Positions 1-12,800 of a stretch of 64,000 nucleotides of DNA are shown one piece after another. The notes beneath the pieces were generated by a model. The model saw only the letters and a program-made list of their open reading frames with translations, did no database searches and was not told where the DNA came from. How positions within the stretch are numbered: position 1 is the first letter of the stretch; each line of letters begins with the position of its first letter. This DNA is from Shewanella waksmanii ATCC BAA-643 (lineage in GTDB: Bacteria > Pseudomonadota > Gammaproteobacteria > Enterobacterales > Shewanellaceae): NCBI RefSeq assembly GCF_000518805.1, contig NZ_JAEH01000013.1, positions 1 through 64,000 of the forward strand. Reading direction: 5' to 3'. Made by a program: the position numbers and the translations under genes.

Positions 1-95
1 TGGCACTGGCACTGGCACTGGCACTGGCACTGGCACTGGCACTGGCACTGGCACTGGCACTGGCACTGGCACTGGCACTGGCACTGGCACTGGCA
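1..95 (+). repeat. TGGCAC hexanucleotide tandem repeat, 15 copies
   Basis: Fifteen perfect head-to-tail copies of TGGCAC run from the first base, followed by a degenerate TGGCAG. The window edge cuts the array, so the true copy number is unknown. In the frame of the adhesin it reads GGC ACT repeated, a (Gly-Thr)15 linker. Because the unit is six bases, copy-number change would lengthen or shorten the linker without shifting frame. Confidence 0.97.
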
Positions 96-841
96 GCCAT
101 GAGAAGCCACTTGTTGTTGATAGTCAACAACAAACTCAACAAATTAAAGAAGATAGCTCAACAGATACCGTTCAAGGCACCCTAGTAGCCCACGGTGAGG
201 GTAGCCAAACCGTAACCTGGTCAACCACGCAAATACAGGGACAATATGGCTATTTACAACTAGATAGCACCACCGGCCAATGGCAATATCATCTCGATAA
301 CACCTTAGCCAGCACTGACGCATTAAGCGAAGGCGAACACCATACCGAGCAATTTGTCATTACCGCTACAGACAATCAAGGCAATCACATCGATAGCCTA
401 ATAGCCGTAACGGTGGAAGGCAGCAATGACCTACCGACGATCTCCGGCAGCCATCATGCCTCAATCAGTGAACAAGGCAGCGTAGATACCGTCACAGGGC
501 AATTGCTGGCAACCGATGTCGATCACAATGATACTGCAAGCTGGTCAATCGCTAACACTCAAGGGCAATTTGGGCAACTCACTATCAACCCACAAACTGG
601 CGAATGGCAATATCATTTAGACAATCAGTCAGCCCATACTCAGGCGCTTAAACAGGGCGATAATGCGCGAGAACAGTTCATCGTCAATGTCACTGATAGC
701 TCAGGGCAAAAGGTTAGCCAACAGGTCACTATCGATATTGACGGGCACAATCAGGTCGCTCAAATTCAAGGGGTCAACAGTGCCAGTATCACTGAAGATC
801 TGCACTTAGATAGCCGTGGCATGTTACATACCCAAGGGTAG
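2..841 (+). CDS. Giant VCBS-repeat adhesin, 5'-partial N-terminal piece ending at an in-frame amber codon
   Basis: The frame is open from the first base, so the gene starts upstream of the window. After the Gly-Thr linker come VCBS-type beta-sandwich repeats of about 100 residues, with the usual marks: an SEDxxT-like opening, a TDxDxGxxxF core, GQFGxLxIxxxGxWxYxxDN and a closing xVxGSNDxPxI. The piece ends at TAG 839-841, and the same frame continues beyond it with matching repeat sequence, so this is the front part of one broken or misread gene. The GTG at 413 is only an internal valine codon. VCBS proteins of this type are normally exported by type I secretion and hold cells to surfaces or to each other; that role is inferred from the family. 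No secretion genes are in view. Confidence 0.85.
   Translation, partial: GTGTGTGTGTGTGTGTGTGTGTGTGTGTGTGSHEKPLVVDSQQQTQQIKEDSSTDTVQGTLVAHGEGSQTVTWSTTQIQGQYGYLQLDSTTGQWQYHLDNTLASTDALSEGEHHTEQFVITATDNQGNHIDSLIAVTVEGSNDLPTISGSHHASISEQGSVDTVTGQLLATDVDHNDTASWSIANTQGQFGQLTINPQTGEWQYHLDNQSAHTQALKQGDNAREQFIVNVTDSSGQKVSQQVTIDIDGHNQVAQIQGVNSASITEDLHLDSRGMLHTQG
839..841 (+). other. In-frame TAG interrupting the adhesin
   Basis: The codons around it read CAT ACC CAA GGG TAG TTA TCA ATC. In sibling repeats the equivalent position is Gly-Gln-Leu (GQL followed by T/S-I-x-D), so a CAG to TAG change (single C to T) accounts for it. No frameshift is involved: the frame before and after the stop is identical and both sides are VCBS sequence. 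It could be a real null mutation, a read-through position or a base-call error. Confidence 0.9.
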
Positions 842-3800
842 TTATCAATCGTCGATCCTGACTCTGGTGAAAACCAATTTACCGCGAGTAGTCTGCAAGG
901 ACAATTTGGCCAGCTCAGTATCGATACCAATGGCCATTGGAGCTACACCGCAGATAATTTCCAGACGGCAATTCAAGAGCTAAAAACAGGCGAGTTACTG
1001 ACTGATACCCTACTCGTTCGTAGTGTGGATGGTACCGAGCAACAGGTTACCATCACAATTAATGGTACTGATGATAAAGCGGTGATCGCTAATGTCATCT
1101 CCTATGCAGGCAATGCCAATACCTTAACGGCACCAACACCAGGAGGAGATACTTTCTCTTACGTGAAGGAAGATTACCACGTCAGTCAAGGTGACTTACA
1201 CGCCGAAGGTTCGCTTTCAGTGACTGACCTGGATAAAAACCAAGCTCACTTCATTGCCAATACAGTGCAAGGTCAGTTTGGGGCTTTATCGATTGACGAA
1301 TCCGGTCATTGGAGCTACAAGGCCGATAATTCGCAAACTGTCATTCAAGGGTTGAAAATGGGTGAGTCACTCACAGAGACTTTGCGAGTTCATTCAGCGG
1401 ATGGTAGCGAACACAAAATTATTGTGTCCATCTGCGGCACAGATGACAAAGCAGTGATTGCAGGCACCAGTACAGCTACGCTCACCGAAGATAAAGACGT
1501 GCATGGTGGTCAACTGCGTGTTGATGGCGCACTTAACATCACCGATGCTGACAACGGCCAAGCTCAGTTCCAAGTCAGCTCACTGCAAGGTCAATTTGGT
1601 TATTTATCAATAGATAATAGAGGCAATTGGACTTATACCGCCAACAACTCAAACCCGCAAATTCAGGGGCTCAAAACTGGCGAGTCACTCACCGACACCT
1701 TGCTGGTAAACTCGGTGGATGCCACCGAGCAAAAGATCACGGTGACCATTAACGGGACTGACGATAAGGCGGTGATTTCAGGTACTTCAACAGCCACACT
1801 CTCTGAAGACAAAGAAGTACATAGTGGTCAACTGCGTGTTGATGGCGCACTTAACATCACCGATGCTGACAACGGCCAAGCCCAATTCAATGCCGAAAGC
1901 CTGCAAGGCCAATTCGGTACGCTTTCTATCAACAATTTAGGCCATTGGACCTACACCGCTGACAACACGCAATCGGCGATTCAAGGCCTAAAAACCGGCG
2001 AATCACTCACCGATACCCTGCTAGTGCACTCTGTTGATGGTACTGAGCAGAAAATTACGGTGACCATTAACGGCACGGACGACAAAGCGGTAATCAGTGG
2101 GGCTTCAACTGCAAACCTCACCGAAGATAAAGATGTTCATCAAGGGTTGCTTCGAGCAGACGGCAATTTAAGTATCACCGACCCCGATAACGGCCAAGCC
2201 CAGTTCAATGCCGAAAGCCTGCAAGGCCAATTCGGTACGCTTTCTATCAACAATTTAGGCCATTGGATTTACACCGCTGATAACGCGCAATCGGCGATTC
2301 AAGGCCTGAAAACGGGTGAGTCACTCACAGAGACTTTGCGAGTTCATTCAGCGGATGGTAGCGAACACAAAATTACGGTGACCATTAACGGCACGGACGA
2401 CAAAGCGGTAATCAGTGGGGCTTCAACTGCAAACCTCACCGAAGATAAAGATGTTCATCAAGGGTTGCTTCAAGCAGACGGCAATTTAAGTATCACCGAC
2501 GCCGATAACGGTCAAGATCAGTTCAATGCGGAAAGCCTGCAAGGCCAATTCGGCACGCTTTCTATCAACAATTTGGGTCATTGGACCTACACCGCTGATA
2601 ACGCGCAAGCGACGATTCAAGGGCTCAAAACTGGCGAGTCACTGACCGATACCCTAATCGTTCACTCAATTGATGGCACTGAGCAACAAGTGACTATCAA
2701 AATCAATGGCACAGACGATAAGGCTGTCATTGCCGGTAGCGCAACAGCCACAGTAACCGAGGACAAAGATGTTCAGCATGGTCTACTACAAACCCAAGGC
2801 CAGCTAACCGCTACAGATGCAGACTCGGGGCAAGGGTATTTTTTGGCTCAAACGAGTACAACCCAATATGGCCAATTTCAAATCGATGTAAATGGTCATT
2901 GGCATTATCATGCCGACAATAGCCAATTAGCCATTCAATCTCTCGCCCAAGGGCAAAAGCTCACTGATTCCGTCATTATAAAAACGGCTGACGGTACAGA
3001 ACAAACCTTATCGGTAGATATCCTGGGCAGCAACGATAACGCTGTAATCAGTGGCAATCATAGCGCTACCATTACCGATGCAGCCAATGCGCCTAATATC
3101 TTACTCGCTAACGGGCAATTAACGGTTACCGACACAGACGTTGGAGAAAATCACTTCCAAGCTCAAGTGATAGCTGGCAGTCATGGTAGTTTCTTAACCA
3201 TTGATGCAGCCGGTGCTTGGACATACAGTGTCGATAGATACAACACCGATATAGTCAGTTTAAAAGCAGGCGAAAAGCTCAATGAGAGCTTCACTGTAAC
3301 CAGTGTCGATGGGACTTCTCAAGTTATCACGGCGACCGTATTAGGCAGTAATTCTCCAGCAATTATTACCGGCCAAAACGTGGCGCTGCTCAAAGAAGAT
3401 ACGGCGCAATTATCGGCTAATGGGCAGCTTAATATATTCGACCCAGATAAAGGTGACATGCAGTTCACAGCTGAAACTCTGCAGGGAAAATATGGTCAAC
3501 TGCTGGTCAATGATAAAGGAGAATGGCACTACCAACTCAACAACAGCTCGCAAGCGGTTCAGTCATTACAAGAAAACCAGCTCGGATTGGAAACCTTTTT
3601 TGTAAAATCTACTGACGGCACTCCTCATGGCATACAAATTCAAGTCCTTGGCAGTAATGACAGAGCCGATATTCAAGGTGTTGATACCGGGACAGTGACC
3701 GAAGATAAACTCACTTCAGGATTATTAACGACCTCAGGGCAACTGACGATTACCGATGTAGACGCCGGGCAGAACATTTTCCCGTCAGGGACTCAAGATG

Positions 3801-6800
3801 GCCTATTTGGGCAGCTCGTCATCAGTAATGATGGTCATTGGCAATATCTCGCAAATAATCAACAAAATGCCATTCAACAACTCCCAAAAGGTGCCACCCT
3901 TCAAGAAACATTTATTGTTCACTCAATTGATGGGACCGAGCATAAAATTCAGGTTTATGTCGCCGGGGAAAACGATATTGCCACAATTAGTGGTGATAAA
4001 ACTGGTTCAGTGTCGGAAGATTTACACGTTAATCATGGCTACCTGCAAACCGATGGGCAATTAACGGCTTTAGATGTAGACAACGGGGAGTCGCAATTTA
4101 TTGCCGCCTCTTACACTGGCACTTATGGCACAGTAAGCATAAATACTTCAGGCCATTGGCAATACACAGCTGACAACGCACAATCTGCTATTCAAGAGTT
4201 AAAAGCCGGTGAATCACTAACAGAAAACATTTTGGTTAAATCAGCTGACGGAACCGAGTCCCGTCTTAGCATTACTATTAACGGCACAGACGATAAGGCA
4301 ACCGTCACTGATGCTCAAACAGACAGTAATTTACGCGGCGTTACTGAAGATCGCGGCTACATAGATACCCATTACGATCTGCACTATGACGGTAAATTAA
4401 ACATTCAAGATCCCGACAAAGGCGATAACAGTTTTGACCCTAATATAGGTCCGCAAACTTTCCAAGGTATTGGTTACGATACTAAACTCGGTGGGCATAT
4501 CTTACTCATGCAAGATGGCCACTACACCTATACGTTGGACAATCGCCACATTCAAGACCTTGCCGCCGGCGAAACAAAAACAGATTCGGCGATTGTCCGC
4601 ACCGCTGACGGCACTGAGCATACCATCGAACTTAGTGTACACGGCACCAATGATACCCCCACAGTGAGTGCACAATCACAGTCTGTCACTGAGGGTGGCG
4701 CCATCCTAAATGGGCAGATGATAGGCCATGATATTGATACTGGTGCACAACTGCGTTATTCAGCACCACAGGTAGATGGACTCACATTAAACCCCGACGG
4801 CAGCTACAGCTTTGACCCTAGCCATGCAAGTTATCAATCACTAGCCTCTGGGGTAACAAAAACACTTACGATTCCTGTCACCGTCACTGATGAACATAAT
4901 GCCAGCGCCACACAAAACCTTTCTATTAGCGTAACCGGCACCAATAATGCCGCCGTCATTAGTGGAGTTGATACTGGCGATGTCAGCGAGGGAACTGCTG
5001 GACAAGATATGTCGCCAGATTATGCTCAGCCAGGCATGGCTAAGTTAGGTCAAGCAGCACTAACAGCTGATGGCAAGTTAGATATTGTTGACCCCGATAC
5101 AGGAGAGTCTCAGTTTGATCCTAAAGGCGGTGCCTGGAATAACTCTTACCATGGACAATATGGACACTTACTATTAAATCCAGATGGAACGTGGCATTAC
5201 GATGTTACCGTAGGGAGTGTTGATTGGGTCGGAAATCGCAAGACAACAATCGGCACTGCCATTGATAAATTAAGTGAGCATCAAACGTTAACGGATACCA
5301 TTACTGTATACGCTAAAGATGGCACATCTCACGACATTATTATTACCATTCATGGTGATAATGACCGCCCATATTGCTCTTCAGAAGTGCTGCTAGCTAG
5401 TGGCAAAGAAGATCTAGCGCAGACCATCTCTGTCGTTGATCTGTTAGCAAATACCATAGACGTGGATACCAATGATGCAGGCAAACTCACCATTGCCAAT
5501 CTGCATGCTGATCATGGCTCTATTCTCACTAACCAAGATGGCACCTTTACCTTTACCCCAGACAAAGACTACAACGGTCAAGTTCATTTTAGTTATGACG
5601 TTAAAGATGCACATGGTGGTGTCACACATACGGGTGCAACGACATCATTAGCGGCGGTTCAAGATAGCGCAGTTATCACAGAAGTTAATACTGGTAGCAT
5701 CATTGAAGACGGGCCTCATGGCAGCAATACTAATGGCACAGTAAATGAGATAGCCACAGGTACACTGAATGTTACAGACCCTGACAGTGGTGAAAATGCG
5801 TTTAGATACAGCCAATTCGGAGAGACAAAAATACACGACCCGTTCAGGGGTATGTTACGTATAGATAATGGTGGAAGCTGGGGTTACAGTGTAAACAACG
5901 CTAACCTTCAACACTTAGCTGAAGGTCAAACCGAAGTTGTTATATATCGAGTACATAGTAAAGATGGTACACCCTACGATCTTCATATTAATGTCACGGG
6001 GACTAATGATGCACCCACTGTAAACCAAGTGCATTTAACCAATGGTACTGAAGATGTCAGTTACCAAATGCAAGCAAGCCAGTTTGGTTTTAGCGATGTT
6101 GATTCTGGCGACACACTTCATTCTATAAGCTTAACCAATCTGCCAAGTTTAACTGAAGGTAAATTTGTACTTGATGGGCACGATGTTAGCGCAAACCAAG
6201 TTATCGATGCAGGCGACATCGGTAAATTACAATTTATCCCAGCAAAAGATTTTAACGGTGATATCCAGTTTACGTATACCGTTAATGATGGTCATACAGA
6301 TTCGGCGACTGCAACAGGCTCTTTAAATATTGCTTCAGTGGAAGATCTATTAATCGATAGTGGAGTACGTGACTTAGGTGTAACGGATGAAGATACCACC
6401 ACCCACTTTACAGAAGCACAATTATTGGAACATTTATCTGATGTTGATGGCCCATTGCATGTAAGTGGCTTACCAACATCGGCACATGGTGCAGTCACAG
6501 CAAATGCTTCTGGAGGATATGATTTTACTCCAAACCCTAATTACCACGGCCCTGCAGAAATTGACTACAAAGTCACTGATGGCTCGACTGAATATGCTAA
6601 AACAGCTCAACTATCTGCAACCCCAATCACCGATACAGCACAAGTCGGCCTTAGCATGACAGCCCAACAACAAGTGATGCAGTTAGGTACAGATGGTTCT
6701 GCCTCTGCAATGAACAATGGGGTGTTACAAACCGGCGACCAAATCAATAGTGTCGCGGTCGAGTTTAATGTTATCGGCGGCCCACAAGTCACATCGGGCT

Positions 6801-9800
6801 CAACACATGGAGCCACCTACTTTAGTTATGCCAATAGTGAATCAGATAATGAAATGTATGCTTGGAAACCAAGCAATTTAACTATTGCGATCCATGGCAC
6901 TGAATACGCTACAGGCATCGATACAACTCAAGATACTGCAACTCACCGCTATTCAATTTTATGGGATTCAAATACAGGGGTACTGCAAGTATTAGTGGAT
7001 GGTGACGTTAAGTTTACTCATGCAAATGTCCATAAAGGCCAACCAATGAATGGTCATGGCACCCTAGCTATTGGACAAGATCAGGATGTGGTTCATGGTC
7101 AGAAATTTGTGCTTGAGGATGGCTCACATCAATCTCATGGGTTTGGTGTTAATGACGCATTTCATGGTCAAATTTTTAGTACATCAATGGTGACGAATCA
7201 CCCTGTAGCCCCCGCTTCTCTTCAACATGCTCCTCTAGCGAATACGGTTGATAAAGATAATGGTCTTGTTATTGATATGAGAATGTCAGCTTCAGGGCAG
7301 TTAGTTGATATGACTGGGCACCATCAGCTAACCTCTTTTGGATCGTTAACCTCACATACTGTGTCAGTTGATACAGGAGTCGCTATTCCTAATAGTGATT
7401 CTTTACTGAATCTTAGCCCTCATATTGTCGACCCCGTTGATCCCGATGACCATATTTCTAAGGTAGAATTACTAGGATTGATTTCAGGCACAGTCATCAC
7501 CGATGGTACTCCTGGGCACAATCATGTTGTTTCATCAATGACGGATGCTCTCAATATTCAGGGCTGGGATTTGGATCATCTTACCGCGCAGTTACCTGGA
7601 GGCAATAATCATAACATGGACATTATTGTCCGTGTGGAGACTACCGGACCAGATGGCGCCACCTCAACCACAGAAGCACACCAGCCTTTAGTGCTTGATC
7701 CTACTAAACCGATTCCAAATGCCGTAATTAGCGGCGATGATAATAAGACAACCGATGAAGACACGTCGATATCAGGACAGCTATTAATTACCGATACCGA
7801 TGCCGCACAAGCGTATTTTGATACTACGCCTATTGATGGCAAGTATGGCCATTTAACGATTGATACAGACGGCCATTGGACTTATACACCAAATGCTACA
7901 ACCAATGCCTTAAATAAAACTGATCATGTACAAGATGCGTTAATTGTTACCTCACTTGATGGCACCCAGCATCAAATTGTCGTTAACATTGATGGCCGTG
8001 ACGATAACCCAATCGTTACTGAACTTGCAGCACCTAAAACCGTTATAGAAGACGGTGGACATGACCATGTTCGCACTTCAGGAATGCTAAGTATCAGCGA
8101 TCCTGATACCGGTGATACCCATAGCATTACTGAACAAACCGATGTATTGGGCACTTATGGACATTTTTCAATTGCGGCGAATGGCGGCTGGCATTATGAA
8201 CTTGATAATGCTTTACCTGCAACTCAAGCCTTAACCGAAGGGCAACACGTTACCGAAACATTCAATGTAGTCGTTACCGATAATGAAGGTGGGCAAACAA
8301 CTCACACCATGCACTTTGACGTTCAAGGTAGCAATGAAGCGCCAACAATTACAGCAAGCACAATTTCAGCTTATGAAGATACCGACTATCACTTTACAAA
8401 GGCGGATTTTGGGTTTACTGACAGTGATGGTGGCTCATTAGAGCACTTAACGATTACGGAGCTACCACCTAAATCTCAGGGAGAATTAAGCTTAAATGGT
8501 CACGCTATAACGGCTAACCAACAAATCAGTAATGCGGACATTCCTAATTTAGTGTTTACGCCAAATCTTAACTTTAATGGAAATGTAAACTTTAAATATA
8601 GTGTTAGCGATGGCCATGATAGTTCAGCAGAAGCTCAGGCAACTATTGATGTTGCTTCTAGAAATGATGCACCAACGATAACGCCAAACTCACTGAGCGG
8701 TACAGAAGATAATACTTATAGCTTCAACGAAGCTGATTTTGGTTTTACCGATGTCGATAATGGCGATACTCTAAATCACATTACTATTACCGATTTACCA
8801 GATATTGCAGACGGTAAACTTACTTTAAATGGTGTAGAAGTTACAACCAATCAACAAATTTCAGCCACTGACATAGGTCAACTTAAGTTTGAACCAAGCG
8901 CCAACTTCCATGGTGATGTAGACTTTGCTTATTCAGTCAATGATGGTCATGTGGACTCAGCACCAGCCAGAGAATCAATACATATCGCTTCAGTTGACGA
9001 TCCATTAATCGATAGCGGTATGCGTGATTTAGGTACAACGGATGAAGATACCACCACACATTTTACAGACGCGCAATTACTCGCAAACTTATCAGATGCC
9101 GATGGTGCGTTACATATAAGCGGCGTGCCGACATCAACTCATGGCACAGTAACAGCGAATGCATCAGGAGGGTATGACTTTACCCCGAATGCAAATTACC
9201 ATGGACCAGCTGAAATTGACTATAAAGTCAGTGACGGAACGACCGAGTACGCCCAAACGGCTCATTTAAGTGTGAGCTCAGTTACAGATGCAGCAACGAC
9301 TTCCTTGTCTGCAGAAGTTCAACGTACAGCATTTGGCCTAACCTCATCATCTGACCATGGATATATCAAGCCACATGGCGATCAAATTGAATCGGGTGGT
9401 GATTTACACGCTTTTACGGCTGAATTCACTTATATCCATGATCCCAAAATCACCATTGGTACTTATCAAGATTTTGTTATGTTTCATGGGGTTAAACCTG
9501 ATGGCACGCCTGATATGGATGGCGTTAATTTCGGCATGTGGACCTTTGGCGGTAATTTGAAGTTTACCAGTTCACATATCAGTGGTGATAACGGCAACCC
9601 TGGAGTCAATTTTAATGATGGTCAAGATCATCGTATAACCATGACATGGGATGGTAAAACAGATACCGCTCTACTTTATGATAACGGTGTTTTAAAAGTT
9701 ACGGTTCATGGTTTTGCAGGAAGTGATCACATTGCGGCAAATCCATTTTTAAATGTAGGCAGTAAATACGTTCCGGGGCATTTTGCAGGACAAGATAAAT

Positions 9801-12800
9801 TTCCAGGACGATTGCTCTCAACTAGTTTTGCCTCGCAAGCACTTACACCAGAACAAATTCAACATGGCCCAGTCTATGAGTCTGTTAGTAAAAATAATGG
9901 TCTATTAATCGACATTCGACCCGACAGTCATGGCCTTATATCAGACCAAACAGGTCACCATCAGCTTGATATTGCTGACTTACATACGTTTACAGGTGAA
10001 ATGGTCAATACTGGCTCAACGGCTTTAGCGCCAGGCGATGTATTACATATGCACCTGTCAGTAGCGGCTCCTATAGATCATGACGATGTTCTCAGCAAGA
10101 TAGAGATATTGGGACTTGCGAAAGGCACGATTCTTAGCGATGGTCATCATAGTTTAACGATTGGCTCAGCGGTGCAACATGCGGATGTTACCGGTTGGGA
10201 TTTAGATAAAGTGACAGCAACATTACCTGCTCATGGCGATCAGAACATGCTAATGCAGTTAGTCGCAACCACGACCGGACCTGATGGTATAAGTACAACC
10301 GATAGTGCAAAACTGCCAATAATATTAGATGTTAACTCCCCGGTTCCTGATGCTGTTATTACCGGGGATGAACAACTAACCACAGATGAAGTCTCAACTG
10401 TATCGGGTCAGCTAACTATTACCGATACAGATTCATCACAAGCGTATTTTATAGCAGAAGTTATACCAAGTGCTCATGGTCAATTTACGATAAAAGCTGA
10501 CGGAAGTTGGGAATTCACCCCAAGTAAGCTGGCAGAAACCTTGACTCAAAACCATAACGCCACCGATATTGTTACCGTAAAAACTCTTGATGGAACAGAG
10601 CAACAATTGAGTGTAACACTCATCGGCAGCGACACTGCCCCAACAACCGTCACCACCGATTTAGGCAAGGTTGAATCTGGTCGCACCCACGACTTCCAAG
10701 CAACAGATTTGCTTGCTAATGTTACCGATGTCGATACCAGTGCAGCAGGGCTATCGATTGTGGCGGGCTCACTGCTCTCTCCCCATGGAACTGTGGTAAC
10801 CAATCCTGACGGTAGCTATAGCTTTACAGCAAATCCAGGCTTTGTTGGTAACGATTTAGCCATTAGTTTCAAAGTCAGTGATGGTCATAACACGATTGAT
10901 GCCAACGCAATAATTGATGTCACACCGCCTCTGGCGATCACCCGATTAGAGCGAGATACTGGGGTCAGTGACAGTGACTTTGTTACTAGCGACGGCCACA
11001 TAATCTTATACGGAACTGGCGAGCCCAGTAGCACGATCATGGGAAGTGGGATTCTCAGTGGCCCTAAAGCAATTGTCGATGCAAATGGTCATTGGAAATT
11101 GGATGTCAGCGCAACAGATCGCGCCGATGGTACCTATACGCTGACCGTATTTGAAGTAAAAGCTGATGGCAGCTATGCCCAAGCCCATCATAAAATCACT
11201 ATAGATACTGCTAAACCAACGCTGTCTATCGACCCTATCTCCAATGACGATTGGGTAAATCATCATGACCATCAGCAGGATTTAACTATTACAGGTGCCA
11301 CAACCCATGTGGCTGATGGCAATTCGGTTGATGTGATTGTCGCAGGTACACACTATAGCGCCAACGTTAACAATAACCATTGGCAATTGGTCATTCCGGC
11401 AAATCAAGTTGCCAATATTAGCGACAGTGCCTATCAAGTCCATGCAGAGGTTATCGCGACCGCAACTGGCGACACAGCTCAAGTTCGACGCCAGCTAGTG
11501 GTATCTGCCGATTTAAGCACTCTGGTACAAACTCAGGCAGTAGAAGAGGACAGTAAAACCACAGCCACAGGGACTTTATTTGCTGTAGGCGCGAGTGAAA
11601 CTGTTACCACTACAGGCGTATTACAAGGCAACTACGGCACTTTACAAATGAATGTCGATGGTAGTTACCAATACACATTGGACAATAACGCAGCCGCTAT
11701 TCAGCAAATGGGGCAAACAGATACCCATGCAGATAACTTTTTCATCAGTTATACCAATAACCATGGCGACACCAAACATGCCGTGGTTAATATTGGTATT
11801 CATGGCACCAACGATGCCCCCCTATTAACGGGCACTTTTGAAATATCTCGTTCAATTACGACGGGCTCAATGACCAACACCCATTCCTTTGGCTATATCA
11901 ATATTGATGACATCGATGCTGGTGATAAACTCAATATTGAATACATTGATAGTCAGGGTGGGCACCATCTATTAGATTTTACGCCAGGCAACAGTAATAA
12001 AATTGATGTACAAGGCATCGGTCATTTTAATATCGATGCCGATGGACGTTGGGATTTTACCTTCAGCCACAGTGGTCCTGAGCGTGACAAGCTTGATCAA
12101 GAAGTGGCCGCAGGTAAGATTCACTCCGAAACAGTCACCCTTAAAGTAACCGATAGCAGCGGTGAGAGCCGGGAAGAACATCTGACCGTGCATATTGGTG
12201 ACGGTAAAACCGGTCCGCAAATTTTCGGCGCTTCGGAGTCTGTAGTCACTGAAGATAAAGTCACACGCTCGCACGGTTTACTCGATTTATTAGTGAGTGA
12301 TGTCAAAGTCGCGAGCGGTGTCACATGGGCATTGCAAGCCGGAACACGTCCGCAATATGGTGACCTAACCTTAAATAGCGATGGCAGTTGGCAATATCAG
12401 GCCCACAACGATTCGGCTCGTGTGCAGGCCTTGGCTCAGGGTGAGCGACTTGAAGAAACAGTCATGGTGACAGCAACCGACTCCCTTGGCCACAGTGTTG
12501 ATCAAGCCATGAAGTTAGTGATCATTGGCACCAATGACATGCCCGTTATTGGCCACGCGCTTTCGGGTACTGTTGTTGAAGATCATCTGCTGACACTGAA
12601 CAAAGCTGACTTACTGGCTAACGTAAAAGACGTCGATAGTCTTGATAGTTATTCAATTAGTCAATTACAGCTTGAAGGTGGCGGCAGCATCAAACCCCAA
12701 GGCGATCACTGGATAATTAACCCTGGAGTTAACTTTAGTGGTGAATTAAGACTGACTTACAAAGTTTCTGATGGCCACGCATCAGTCGATAATAGTATGG

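Noticed and set aside
413..841. GTG-started ORF of 142 codons
   Set aside because: The frame is open from the first base of the window, so this GTG is an internal Val codon of the adhesin, not a start.
1025..1027. GTG as the natural start of the long adhesin ORF
   Set aside because: It falls inside a VCBS repeat (SVDGTEQ) without a ribosome-binding site; the frame continues upstream to the amber codon.
1430..2735. Regular tandem repeats as a CRISPR array
   Set aside because: The 318-bp period and continuous coding frame show protein repeats; there are no short direct repeats with unique spacers.
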